Shown piece after piece: positions 9,966 to 20,592 of a stretch of 34,803 nucleotides of DNA. The stretch is taken from positions 446,833 to 481,635 of the forward strand of contig LSYV01000065.1 in NCBI GenBank assembly GCA_001584585.1, read 5' to 3'. Below the pieces are notes generated by a model. That model had not been told where the DNA came from. It ran no database searches and saw nothing but the letters and a program-made list of their open reading frames with translations. Within the stretch, counting starts at the first letter, position 1. Every line of letters begins with the position of its first letter. The DNA is from Gonium pectorale (Eukaryota > Chlorophyta > Chlorophyceae > Chlamydomonadales > Volvocaceae). The position numbers and the translations under genes were made by a program.

Positions 9966-12900
9966 ATGGAATGGACAACGATCGAGTCAGACCCGGGTGC
10001 GTGCCCTCGATCGCCACGGCCCACAGGAGGAAAAGAGCCGCAACTCCTATGCTGCCGAGCTCAAACAGCTAGTGTTACATTAGGTGGCGAGCTCGGGTGC
10101 GGACACGCGCAAAACCCTGCCTCGCATGCGGCCATTACCCCCCCCCCCCCGCAGGCGTATTCACGGAGCTCATAGAGCAGATCGGCGTGCGGGGCGTGCA
10201 GGTGGAGGAGGTGTGGTCGCTGGACCAGCTGCCGGAGCTCAGGTGCGCACTGGCGCCAGTTGCCTGGGCCAGATGTCATGGGGCGCTGGCATGATTGGAG
10301 GCTCGACAGCGGCACACTGTTATACGGGCAAGGGGAGCGGGGCGGGGTAGGGGTGAGGGAAGTGCTCGGTTTGCTGACACGGAGCGCCCTGCGCGACCCG
10401 CTGCGCGGTGGTGCGCGACATGTGGGCTGCCGCCTGGTCGCTGTCGGGTTTTTTTGTTAGGTGCGTCATGTCGTCCGCCCGGCAAGGGCCCGCGCGAAAG
10501 GGCGCCTCCAGGTTGCGGGCGGCGGGAGCGACCCAGATGCCGAGCATGCAGCTCTCCGTACCAATACGTGCATGCCCGTACGGCGATACCCGGTGGGCGA
10601 CCAAGGCACCGCACCACACGTGCACTCTGCGTCGTCGGCTGGCACCTGAACAGCCCAGGCCCAGTCTACCGCGCCCCGCTCCACGCGCCCCTCGCGCCAC
10701 CTCCACCGCCCGCCGCAGCCCGGTCTACGGCCTGGTGTTCCTGTTCAAGTGGAAGAAGGACACGGAGCAGCGGCCCCTCGCTGCGGAAGCGAGCGGCGTC
10801 TTCTTCGCGAAGCAGGTCATCACCAACGCATGCGCGACACAGGTGGGGGTGGGGCTGCGGGGGTGAGAGCCGCTGGGCGAGGACTGGTTGAGGGCAGCGG
10901 TTGGGGAGCAGGGGCTGCGGGACCCAGTCGCTTCGTGCGGGACATCCTGACTTGCCACCGCGCAAGGCCGAGATGACACGACGGCAGTGGACCAGCACGG
11001 CATGCCCCTATTGCCACGGGACAGCGCAAGGAGGCCCCCCGTACTCGGTCGTACGGTGCTCTCACGCTGCTCGTACGCTGCCGTACCATCCATATGGTGA
11101 GTAACGGCGGGCCGCCCCTGTGCGCGCTCCCGCACAGGCCCTGCTCTCCATTCTGCTCAACCGGCCGGAGCTGCAGCTGGGCGCCGAGCTCAGCAACTTC
11201 CGCGAGTTCGTGGCGGACTTTGACCCCACCATGAAGGGTGCGGCCGGCGGGAAGGGGCCGGCTTCGTAGATACTTCAGCTTCCCACTTCACTCTGCGCGC
11301 TCGCTGCCACCGAGGAACGAAGAAAGAGGGGAATGCCCGCACCTCTACAGTGCTCTGCACGCACGGCGCTCGCTGGCGAAGCCCCACCCCGTGCATGGAC
11401 GGAAGATATGGGACGGAGCGGGGGCCTGGAAGAGCAGGGCGGCTGCACGACTCAGCCGGCAGCCTGATGACAGGCGTCCCCGCTGGGCGGGCGAAGGACA
11501 CACGGCAGCCACTGCACTGCGGCCACTGCACAAGGGAGTGGCTCGCTTTCTGCCTGCCTGCATGCCCCATTCGGCCCTGCCGCGTGACACGCGTCGCATG
11601 CCGGCGGTGCAGACCATACCGCCGCTGTGGCGAGCCAGCCGTTGCCGTCCTGCCCTCAGTCCCAGCCAGCTCACCGGTTGAAACCCGTTACGCTCCTAGT
11701 TGACCCCAACCCCGTGCCCCTCTCTCGTGCCCCTTTCCTGGCCGCAGGTCTTGCCATAAGCAACAGCGACCTCATCCGCAACGCGCACAACAGCTTTGCG
11801 CGCCCCGAGCCGCTGGTGCCCGAGGAGGACAAGGACGACGAGAAGGGGGACGCCTACCACTTCATCTCCTACGGTGGGTGGGTGGGTGGATATGGTGGTT
11901 GGGTGCGGACGGTGGGCGTACAGAGCTTGTGGGGAGGCAGCAAGGGACGCCGCGTGCCGCTAGGGGCTGCGGAGGCCCGTGCATTGAGAGCGGGGCCGCT
12001 GGTGGCGGCTGGCGGCACCCGGGGGCCAGCCGGGAGAGGGGGAGGGGGGCGCAGCCCTAGGGGGCCGCCTCACCCCTGGGCCGGCAGTGTGTGCGCGGCA
12101 CGCGGCACGGGAAGAGCCGGTGCTTCAGTGCGGCATGCGGCTGGTCTTCACTGCAGCCCCGAACCAGGCCCGCGTTTGCTGATGACTTGGGAGGACACCT
12201 GGACACAACACCCGCCGCCTCCGAGCATGCGCAGGCCTTGTCTTGCCTCGGCGGTCACAACGCAGCGTATGTGTTTGTCGTGTGTCGTCCGCAGACGAAG
12301 CCCGCCTACCGGGCTGTGTGCGTGCGCCTCGTCAAGCATGCAATTGCGTGCTCTGCGTGCGGAGCAACGTGTCTGCGGCGCCTCTGCAGCAGCGGTTACT
12401 CGCCTGGCCGGCTGGCGGCCCCGCCTGGCCAACTGCCGAGGGCGAGCGGCGGGCAGTAACGGCCTCTCCAGAAAGTTCCCGGAAGGGCTCCAAGCGTCCC
12501 CTACGTTACCCGGTTGGCGTGCCCACGCTTCACCACTCCCGCCCGTCGCCCTCATGCCCCGTCGCGGCCCGACCCCGTGCCGCGCCCCGGCCCCCCCTTA
12601 ACCCCGCCCAGTCCCGGTGGGCGGGCGGCTGTACGAGCTGGACGGCCTGCAGGAGGGGCCCATCGAGCTGTGCGAGTGCAGCGACGTGAGTGCTGCTCCC
12701 GTCCTTGGTCCGGTAGCGACTGACGCGCTGGCGCGCTGGCGCCAGTGCAGTGTAGCGTACGGTACATGCCCGGGGCTGCAGCGCGCCCCCGCCAAGTCCC
12801 AACACCACATACCGACTGAACACTCGCACCTGACCCTGAACCCGCCCAAACCTGTGCCCGCCAGTCGGACTGGCTGTCGCGCGTGGGCCCGCACATCAGC

Positions 12901-14012
12901 GGCCGCATGGAGCGCTACGCCGCCAGCGAGATCCGCTTCAACCTGCTGGCGCTGGTGGGCAACCGGGTGGACCTGTACGGCAGCCGGCTGGCGGAGGCGA
13001 GCGCGCGGAGGGCGGCGCTGGCGGAGGCGGCGGAGGCGGCGGCCCAGGAGGTGCGCGGGGGCGGGGGCGGGGAGGACGAGGGCGGTACAGGCCGTATTAA
13101 TGGTCTGAGGCCATGCCCCAAATCGAAAGTCGCCTACTGTCCAAGTCCCCCTCTTGGGGGTGTGGTGGGAGGGCCACGCGTGGTGCGCAGCCACGGCCAC
13201 TGCCTGCCTTTGCTATCGCCACATGTCCATCAGGTGGGCCGGCTGGGAAGCAAGTGCGCGTGGGGCAAACGCTGATGTTTAATCGGCGGGATCCTGCCCG
13301 TGCCTGTGCCGTCCTATATCCCGCAGGGGCAAAGTGACGACGCGGCGGCCCTGGCGCAGGTACGCAGCGGGGCGCTCCGAGTGGCGGGGAGGGCATGCAC
13401 CTCCCAGACAGCTGCGGCATGGGAACGAATTATGGATTGGCTCGGAAGGAAGAGGCAGCTAGGGTATGCCCGGTGCGGGCTTGTCACAGTGCAGTCTGAA
13501 CGGGCGCTTCACCACGGCCGGACAACCTGGGGCCGCCATGGGAGTGAAATGTACCATCCTTGTTCCGGCTGCGTCAGCGCTGCCCCCCTATCGTCTGCGG
13601 TCCCTCAGGCGCAAGTCATCGAGGCTGACATGGAGATTGCCAGGTGTGGTGCGGAGCGACCGCGTGGCGACGTGGGTGCAGCTTGGCCGTAGGGCACACG
13701 GAGGCGTTCCGCCCTGGCGCGGTCGAGCAGGGTTTATGGGCGGTACCGCCCTTCATCGTCCGGCACCGCGCGCGACCGGCTTAATGTAGCCCTTCTTCCC
13801 AACCCCGCCCTGCCCCCCTCTCGCCTCGCAGCCTCCAAGAGGCGCTGGCTGTCGAGCAGGCCAAGCACCGCAGCTGGCACGACGAGAACGTGCGCCGCAA
13901 ACACAACTACCTGCCCTTTCTGTTCAACATGCTCAAGCTCATGGCGGAGCGGGGCCAGATGGGGCCGCTGCTGGAGCGAGCGCGCCAGACCGGGAGCGCC
14001 GCCGCATCGTGA
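9966..14012 (+). CDS. UCHL5: Ubiquitin C-terminal hydrolase, UCH37/UCHL5 family
   Basis: Ten exons join in phase: 9966-9996, 10155-10242, 10719-10842, 11138-11237, 11748-11873, 12612-12685, 12865-13050, 13327-13359, 13609-13643 and 13832-14012, giving 325 residues (human UCHL5 has 329). The start [11 protein letters not shown] fits the family N terminus, and ESDPG-VFTEL is split by intron 1. The cysteine-protease site is complete: Gln72 and Cys78 in [11 protein letters not shown], His152 in YHFISY and Asp167 in LYELDG. The crossover-loop region follows LAISNSD, and HNSFARPEP is conserved. The C terminus, RRKHNYLPF onwards, is the ULD tail that in animals binds RPN13 at the proteasome or NFRKB at INO80. 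The enzyme cleaves ubiquitin from chains in the cytosol and nucleus. Exons 8 and 9 are tiny (33 and 35 bases) and encode the helical linker. The intron 1 acceptor follows 13 consecutive C. The gene is convergent with the RWD gene downstream. Confidence 0.95.
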
Positions 14013-16441
14013 CTCCCCTAGGCCGTGCATACCGGGGCGCGGCTCCCGTGACGGCAGGTGTCAATGCTGCTCTTGCTACATATCATGCTGATCATCAATG
14101 CTGATATATCTGTGATGTTTTCGCATGCCGCGCCCAGCGCAGCGGCTAAGCACCGGGGAAAGAGTCCCTGCGGCCTGCACGGCGGAGCCGCTGACTCCGT
14201 GGGTCATACGAACCGGATGTGCGATGTGGGGTAAGGAGGCTCCTGCTGCGACTGCGGGAGTGCAGGTACCGCAGTGATGGCAGCGTCGGCAACTCATGAG
14301 GTAGCCAGCTGGGGCCTGCAGCCTTGGGAGGCCAGGCCAAGCCTGTTTGCCGTGGGCCCAGATATGGCGGGGCTGGCGGGGCTGGGTCAGTCGATGGACA
14401 TGGGGCAATAGACAATGCGCTCGAGCCCGGAATCGGGTGCCGGGCGTGCGGGGCTGCTGGTCCCCTCCTGGCTCCTGGCTCCTGGCAGGGCGTGCATTCG
14501 CGTGGCCGCGGTCTGCACGTGGGGATAACGGAGACGAGGGGCACCACATGGCGTGTGGGAGATCGCATCGCCCTGAACCAGACATCGTCATGCCCACAGG
14601 AGGGAAGTGCTTTCCCCGCTGTACTGTCTCTGGCTGCCTGCAGCCGGCGATGCCGTGCTTGCCGTGCCACCCCTCCCCGACCAACACGCACAGGTGCACC
14701 AAAGACACTGCAGTTTTATGACTTGCAGCGCAGAAGACTGCGCAGGTGCGTGCATATGTGTAAACAAGGGTGACCTTGAGAGGAGCACTGACGAGCCAGA
14801 CAGCGAGGGCTGATTAGCCAATGCGGACTCCTGCAGAGCACTAGGGAGCCACATGTACGGAGTACGGACACTCACACCCGAACGCTTTGCGCACCGGCTT
14901 GCGTCGGACACCGCTCCCTGGGTGTGGGGGCCCTCGAGTGATGCCGGCTCGTGCCTTATTGCCTCGTATGATGATGTTTGCATACCCGCGGGAAGCTGGG
15001 TGCGCAGGACCAGTAGGCCGGCATAGTGCGGGGATGCACGCATTGACAGCTGGTCAAAGGGTTGTACGAATGCTGTCTTGGATATGGAAGCGTTCGGCAC
15101 GACCAAGTCGAAGTGGGTGGTCAGCGGCTTCGGGGCCGCGTTGGCAACCACGATGGTCGCATGCGCCCACCAATCCGCCCTCCCATGCCATGGCCATGCC
15201 GAGTGTGCTTCGCCGCCGGCCATCAAGGGCGCAGCCCAAGGCCACACTGACCGCACCGCACCGCTGAACGGTCGTGGAGGAATGCCGGGGCAGAGGAAAC
15301 GGTGGCAGTGGGGATCCGGGAGATTGGTGGACTTGGACAAAGGTGGTGATGGAAATGGTGTGCGGTGCGAGCGACGTGAGGTGCCTGGTGAGGGGCTGCA
15401 CGCACTGTCGGCAAAGGCCAAGCGTGCGAAAGCTGTGACACATTTATCTTGGACGGCAGGCGTAGCGCAGCTAGACCTTAACACTCCTGCGCTGGGTGCC
15501 AGCCGATGACTGGCCAGCGACCGCCAGCGCCACTAATCACCCGGCCTGTCGGGGGCGCTGCTCCACTAGGCAAAGGCGGAATGGCCCTTGGACGAAGACG
15601 TACGCATGCATGCACGCCAAGGGCCGCCGTCCACGGCCGCCGCACGAGGCCAGATACAAAGCCCCCCCCCCCGCCGGCCGGAAGACCATATGTTCCGCAC
15701 ATGTCCATTGCCATGCATGCGTTTGAAACGCCTGATTCGGATGGCTAGGCTCCAAGGCCCCGCGATGGCGGGGCCCATCCGCTCGGGGCCGCTTGCAGGC
15801 CGTGTCCCGCGTCCGATGTGGCACGTCTGCGCCCGCACTTGTGGGCAGGCCGCGACCGGGACCGCCCCCGCCCCCGAAACGCTCATAGCCGCGATAAGCC
15901 GTGATGCCCTGCCCCAGCCAGCTGCCACAGTCGCCACAGCCCCACCACACACGGACGGCCCCGCCCATACACCCATCACGCACTTCCACAGCTGCCGTTC
16001 CTCGTCGGCAACCGTACTACGGCAGGCCACCGCGCCGGAATGCATGCCGCGCCGGCAGCGGCAGCGGCAACGCGGACGCACGGACCAACGCGGCCAGCAG
16101 GTCGCTTTCCGTCCAGGGTCCTCGGCAGGGCGCCTGCGCAACCACCCTCGTGCCACAGCCCTCGTGCCTACGTTGAGCCCTTGGGGGGAACCAACAACGC
16201 CAACGCTCAGCGTTGGACGCTGCTGGCCAGTGCCCATACGACGCAGCCAGGGCCAACGAGCCAGCCAGGTAGGCAGGCAGGCAGGCACGGAGCACGGGGC
16301 CGTTCCCCATTCTAACGGCACCAATACAAGGGGCGAGACCATCGGCATCTGCGTCGCCACCATGCCGCTGCGTGGGTACGCAGGACTGATCAGCACACCG
16401 GCCCCTCCGCCGGCCGAGCCGCGGTGCGCGACCTGAGCCGA
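14013..16441. other. Gene-free stretch between two convergent genes
   Basis: This must hold the 3' UTRs of the UCH37-type gene (left) and the RWD-protein gene (right). A TGTAA at 14759-14763 is the best candidate 3' end for UCH37. No TTACA (TGTAA on the minus strand) was seen for the RWD gene. Several long open frames occur on both strands (for example about 300 codons on the minus strand at 14588-15484, and overlapping frames at 15566-16436), but none shows a domain or family resemblance. It also contains a 12-base C run near 15662-15673 and four AGGC units near 16268-16284. Confidence 0.5.
14759..14763 (+). terminator. Candidate TGTAA polyadenylation signal of the UCH37 gene
   Basis: This is the first TGTAA I found after the UCH37 stop at 14012, implying a 3' UTR of about 750 bases, an acceptable length for this algal group. 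It is only a pentamer match. Confidence 0.35.
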
Positions 16442-19400
16442 TCAGAGCTCGTCCAGCATGCCCTGCAGTGTTGGGTTGGCCAAAACAGACTGTCGGTGCA
16501 AGGGCATGGTCCTTGCGGCCCGCGCGGTCGGTTGCGGGCGCCACAAATAAGGAATTCGCACATCAGCATGCGGCATTGACAACACGCTGCGACCTTGCGG
16601 ACCGAGCGGGCGGCGCTGTGCGGGCCACGTACCCCCGCACAACGCACAACACACATACACACGCTTGCCTGCTGGTGTACATGCCTGAGAGCACGCTGGT
16701 CACGCATGGAGAGAACACATGGATGCACGCACGCATCTGCAACACACGCACGGCGCACCTCGTCGTCGTCGTCCTCGTAGTCGATGTCGTCCTCGTCGCC
16801 CTCCTCCTCGTCGCCATCCTCCAGCTCACCAGCAGCCTCCTCAGCCTGGCGGCGGGCGCGATCGAAATTCCTCTGTAGTTACCGAAGCCATGCAAAGACC
16901 CCCACACGCGATGTTGCATCAAGTCGGGCAGACGGGGGCCTGCACAGCCCCAACCCCACCCCGTTGCAGACAAGGCGCGATTCCTGCCCCGGCCACACGG
17001 CGACGTCGTGGGCCGCTGCGCCAGCGGCCCAGGTCATCAGTTGGTTCTATCACTGGAGAAGCCACGCCATGTCGGGGTTCCGTGGCGTCCGTGCGGTGTA
17101 GCTGCCCCTGCCCCGGACGGGCAGTCGCATCGGGGGCCGCAAGAAGCACATGCCCCCAGATGGGCAGATGGTGTGGTGTGGGGACCCAGAGCCCCTGGCC
17201 GGCCCCTACCCGCCCCTCCTCCCAGGCATAGCCCCCAACCCAATGCCCGCTGACCCCGGCCGGCCCCACCCACGCACCCCGCCCTTCACCCTCCCCTCTT
17301 CCGCGGCACTCACGTCGAAGTCCTCCTCGTCATCCTCGCTGAGCAGGCCCGCCTCGTCGTCAATCGCCGCAACGCCCTCAGCCGCCTGCAGCCAGGGGGT
17401 GCACCAGGGGTGGGCGCGGGTGGGTGTGTGGAGTGCGGAGGCGCGTGTGCGGCTGTTGGCAAAGCGCCTGATGCGCCGAAACAAGGGTGCCACAATACTG
17501 GGGAGTCGGGGCTATGTCGCAGCGCCTGCAGCCTAAGCCGCCCGCTTGTCATCCCCCTCGTCATCCCACTCCCCCCTGCGCTCCTACCCCCGTCCATCCA
17601 TGTGCCCAACCCATGTCGCCGGCCCATCTGCCGTCCTGAAGCAAGATCGCTGCTTCCTCCGCCTCACACGTCCTTCCCATCTCTGGCCCTGCCCCTGCCC
17701 CACTTTCCAACAACTTGGCCCCCCAGCTATTGTTTGAGGTGAAGTCGTCCGCTTGCGCCGACATCGCATATATCGCATGCTGCCTGCCTATGTCCGCCAC
17801 CGCCACAAGATCATCCGCTTCATCGCGACTCGGCGTCACATGTTGCAAACCGTGTTACGTCTTCTCTACCCGCTCCCCAGCCCCCGCAGTCTCCGTCCCG
17901 CCTCCTGCCTCCCGGCCCCCTCCCCTCGCCCCGCCCCCTCGGGCAACTGGCAGCCCCACCTGCCGCAGGAACCATGCCCGCCCTGTAAGCCGCTTGGCCT
18001 TGTCGTCATCCTTGAGCGACTCGGCCGCCTTGGCCTTGGCGGCAGCCACCTCCGCGTCGTAGCGGGCCTGGCGGGCGGGCAAGGAAAGGCGGGGCCGTGG
18101 GTACTGGAGGAGCGGAGAGGGAGGGAGGGCTACTTGGCATGTGGTGAGCTGGGGCGGGGTGAGCTACTCGGCTGTCCCCCTGTGGGGACATCCCCAAACC
18201 CCCCTGTCGCACACCCACCCCGACCTTGCCGCCCCTGGCCAGCATGGCAACTACCGCAGCCCCTGCGCCGAGTCGCGACAAAGCCCCGCCCCGCCGCCCT
18301 CAACCGCCTTTCCCCGACGGCATGCGCCCCCGAATTCACTGCGGCCCCTCGCCACATCGGCACCGCCAAGCCCCGCCCAGCCCCCGGGGCGCCCCCGCCC
18401 CTCATCCACGTGCCCCCGAGCCCCCCACCGAGGGAGTTGAAGGGAAAGGAGAATAAATAACGACGAGCTGGGCACCAGCAGGGCAAGTCCAGTCCCACCG
18501 GGGGAGGGGGGCGGCCGTACCTTCCACGCCGCGAACGCCTCCACGGTGACGGGCGTGCCGTGGGCGCGGGCCTCTGCGCGCTTCCGCTCGGCCGCTTCCT
18601 CGGCCTGCACGGCGGGGCAGAGAGGAAGAACGGGTCGAAGGTGAGGAGGACGGCCCACACTACGCCCAGGCTAGCGGCTAGCGGCTAGCAGGGCGTCCAA
18701 TGCGGCGGCAGCCCGCCTGCGTACGGACCGCGCACTGGCCCCGAACGCCCCCCCCCCCACACACACGCAGCCGACCGGCATGGCGCCCCGGCATGCGACC
18801 CAACCCAACCCAATCCAACCCAACCCAGCCAGCCAGCCAGCAGCTCACTTAATGCCGGTGCAGTGAACAGCCTGCAGTGGCCGCCATGCCGACTCACCTC
18901 GTGCGCCTTCCCTAAACCCCGCCTCCACCAGCACGCCAGGCTGGGCTGCGGCCGGCCCTCCGACCCCTATCGGCAACTGCCTGGCCGCATGCCACACACC
19001 GTACGGTACGGAAGCGCGAACCCTATGATGCCGGTGACGGAGAGCCGCCACCGTATCCCGTCAACCCATGGCATGGCCCGGACCGGAGGCCCGAAGCCCT
19101 CGGCCCTCTGCCAGCCGCGCCACACTGCACGACTGTCCCCGCTGCCGCGCCCGCGACCCCATCGCAGAGCCCCTGTGCCTGCGCTCCTACCCGCGCCCCT
19201 ACCTGCGCCCCTACCTGCGCCCCCGCTCCGCCCCGCTGCAGGCTGCAGCCGGGGCCTGCTGTGCCGCCGCGCACCCCTGACCTGCCCTGCCCCTGCACAC
19301 CGCTGCCTTGGACCCAGCCCCAGTCCCTTGCCCCTGCCCCAGCCGTGAGCCTTGCCTGAGCCCCTGGTGCTGTCTTGTACAGAGCCCAGCCCCCCTACGG

Positions 19401-20184
19401 AGTGAGTAGATCCACCAACCCGCTCACCTTCCTCCGCTCGAGCTCGGGGTCCTCCGCCGGGCCGCTGTTCACCCGGCCTGCAGGCGGATGTGGGTGCGGG
19501 TGCGGATGCGGATCAAGGGCCGGGTATGTTGGGCAGGGTCAAGGAGGCGGGGCCGTCAGAGGGCGGGGCGGGGGCGGGCGGGGGTGGGCCAGAAGCCGGC
19601 CAACGCTCGCTCCAGGTGTGGCGGCACTGCTCGCCCGCTTGCACAGTGCCCTCCCGTGCGTCTGTTGCACCTGGGTAAGGGCTTCCGTGTCCCTGAAGGC
19701 ATCGCAACCCGCCACACGGCAAGCAAAGCCGTACAGCTGGACGCACGCGCTTCCCGCTCAGCCCGTGCCCGACAACTCACCCGCCTTCCCACCCTCCCGC
19801 GGCCCCCAGCGCACCCTGGATCCACTCCTTGGCCGCCCCGATGAGCGTGTAGATCATGGCCATGCCCAGGTTGGCCTGAACCTGCTCGTCCAGCAGCCCC
19901 GTGGCCTCGGCCAGGTCGGCGTCCGAGAGGCCGGTCACGCTGCGCAGCTTGATGCTGGGCGGCGCCTCCGGGTACTGCGGCGTATGTGCAAAGAGGAGCT
20001 CCGCTTTGAGGGGGTAGTCGCCGGCGCTGCTCCCGTCCTCGTCCTCGGGTGCGATTATGACCTTGTAGGTCTTCCCCGCCGCTACCCAGCCGCTGGGCAG
20101 GTTGCCATCGTACTCTATGAGGTCGTCCATGAGGATGGCCTCCAACGCCTCCAGCTCCATGTCCTGTTCTGATTGGTAGTCCAT
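16442..20184 (-). CDS. RWDD1: RWD-domain protein, RWDD1/Gir2 family
   Basis: Seven minus-strand exons join in phase: 20184-19815, 19477-19428, 18604-18521, 18067-17960, 17385-17314, 16845-16759 and 16462-16442, giving 263 residues (human RWDD1 has 243). Residues 1-110 are an RWD domain: MELEALEAI near the start, YPEAPPSIKL in the middle, and the helix with NLGMAMIYTLI and KEWIQ. Next come a charged helix (ERKRAEARA), the family signature HGTPVTVEAF-AWK near residue 155, and a basic stretch with RLTG. A strongly acidic C terminus (DDEEDFD, then a run of Glu/Asp ending YEDDDDE) is closed by the six residues GMLDEL from a 21-base last exon. Family members bind DRG-type GTPases and associate with ribosomes and the Gcn pathway. 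I chose ATG 20184 because it begins MDYQSEQDMELE directly before the RWD core; upstream frame has no better ATG. The last two exons are the least certain. Confidence 0.9.
18799..18842. repeat. CCCAA and CCAG short tandem repeats in an intron
   Basis: Five-base CCCAA-like units, one of them mutated, run directly into four-base CCAG units. This lies within the 823-base second intron of the RWD gene. No function is suggested. Confidence 0.8.
19187..19222. repeat. Three tandem 12-base units in the same intron
   Basis: CTACCCGCGCCC is followed by two copies of CTACCTGCGCCC. This is a minisatellite-like array inside intron 2 of the RWD-protein gene. Confidence 0.8.
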
Positions 20185-20592
20185 TTGTGCTCTGTGGGCG
20201 TCCGCCGGCGAAGGAGGGGTCCCCGGTGTGGGCCGGGCTGGCGGCGATCGCGGGTAGGGGCTCACTCCGTGCCCAAGTTACGCAGCCACACGAGATGGAA
20301 TCTTTAGCACATAGCTAAATGATCTTGGTAGGTAGCGTGCGATGAAGAAGAAACGTATGCAGACGTTTGGTGTTGCGCCTATGCAATCCAGGTTACAAGT
20401 ACACCAAGAGGTTAGCGAATACCACTTTGTAGCATAACAGACGACAGTGGTGAATGTTGCACGGAAAGAGAACCGGAACCCGTTTGCGCAGGGACCAATG
20501 CTGAGAGCTTGTTTCGGACAGTGTTTTATGCCTTTGAATAATGTAGACGTATCAGGAGCGCCCGTCGGATCACTTCCGCGACCGGCGACGGA
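20185..20592. promoter_or_regulatory. Divergent promoter region of the RWD and GPAA1 genes
   Basis: Only 408 bases separate the start codons of two divergently transcribed genes, so this segment must hold both 5' UTRs and both promoters. Its middle part (about 20285-20560) is visibly richer in A/T than the flanks. A TTTTATG near 20524 is a weak TATA-like element for the plus-strand gene. No further named element is visible. Confidence 0.6.

Noticed and set aside
13721..13788. Possible tRNA or other structured RNA in intergenic or intronic DNA
   Set aside because: No cloverleaf with T-loop and anticodon arms could be drawn here or anywhere else in the window.
14588..15484. Minus-strand open frame of about 298 codons
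   Set aside because: It overlaps the presumed UCH37 3' UTR and shows no domain. Its composition is like other chance frames in this GC-rich DNA, and nothing supports splicing or a start context.
15566..16436. Two overlapping open frames of about 280 codons on opposite strands
   Set aside because: Mutually antisense long frames are expected at this GC content; neither resembles a protein family.
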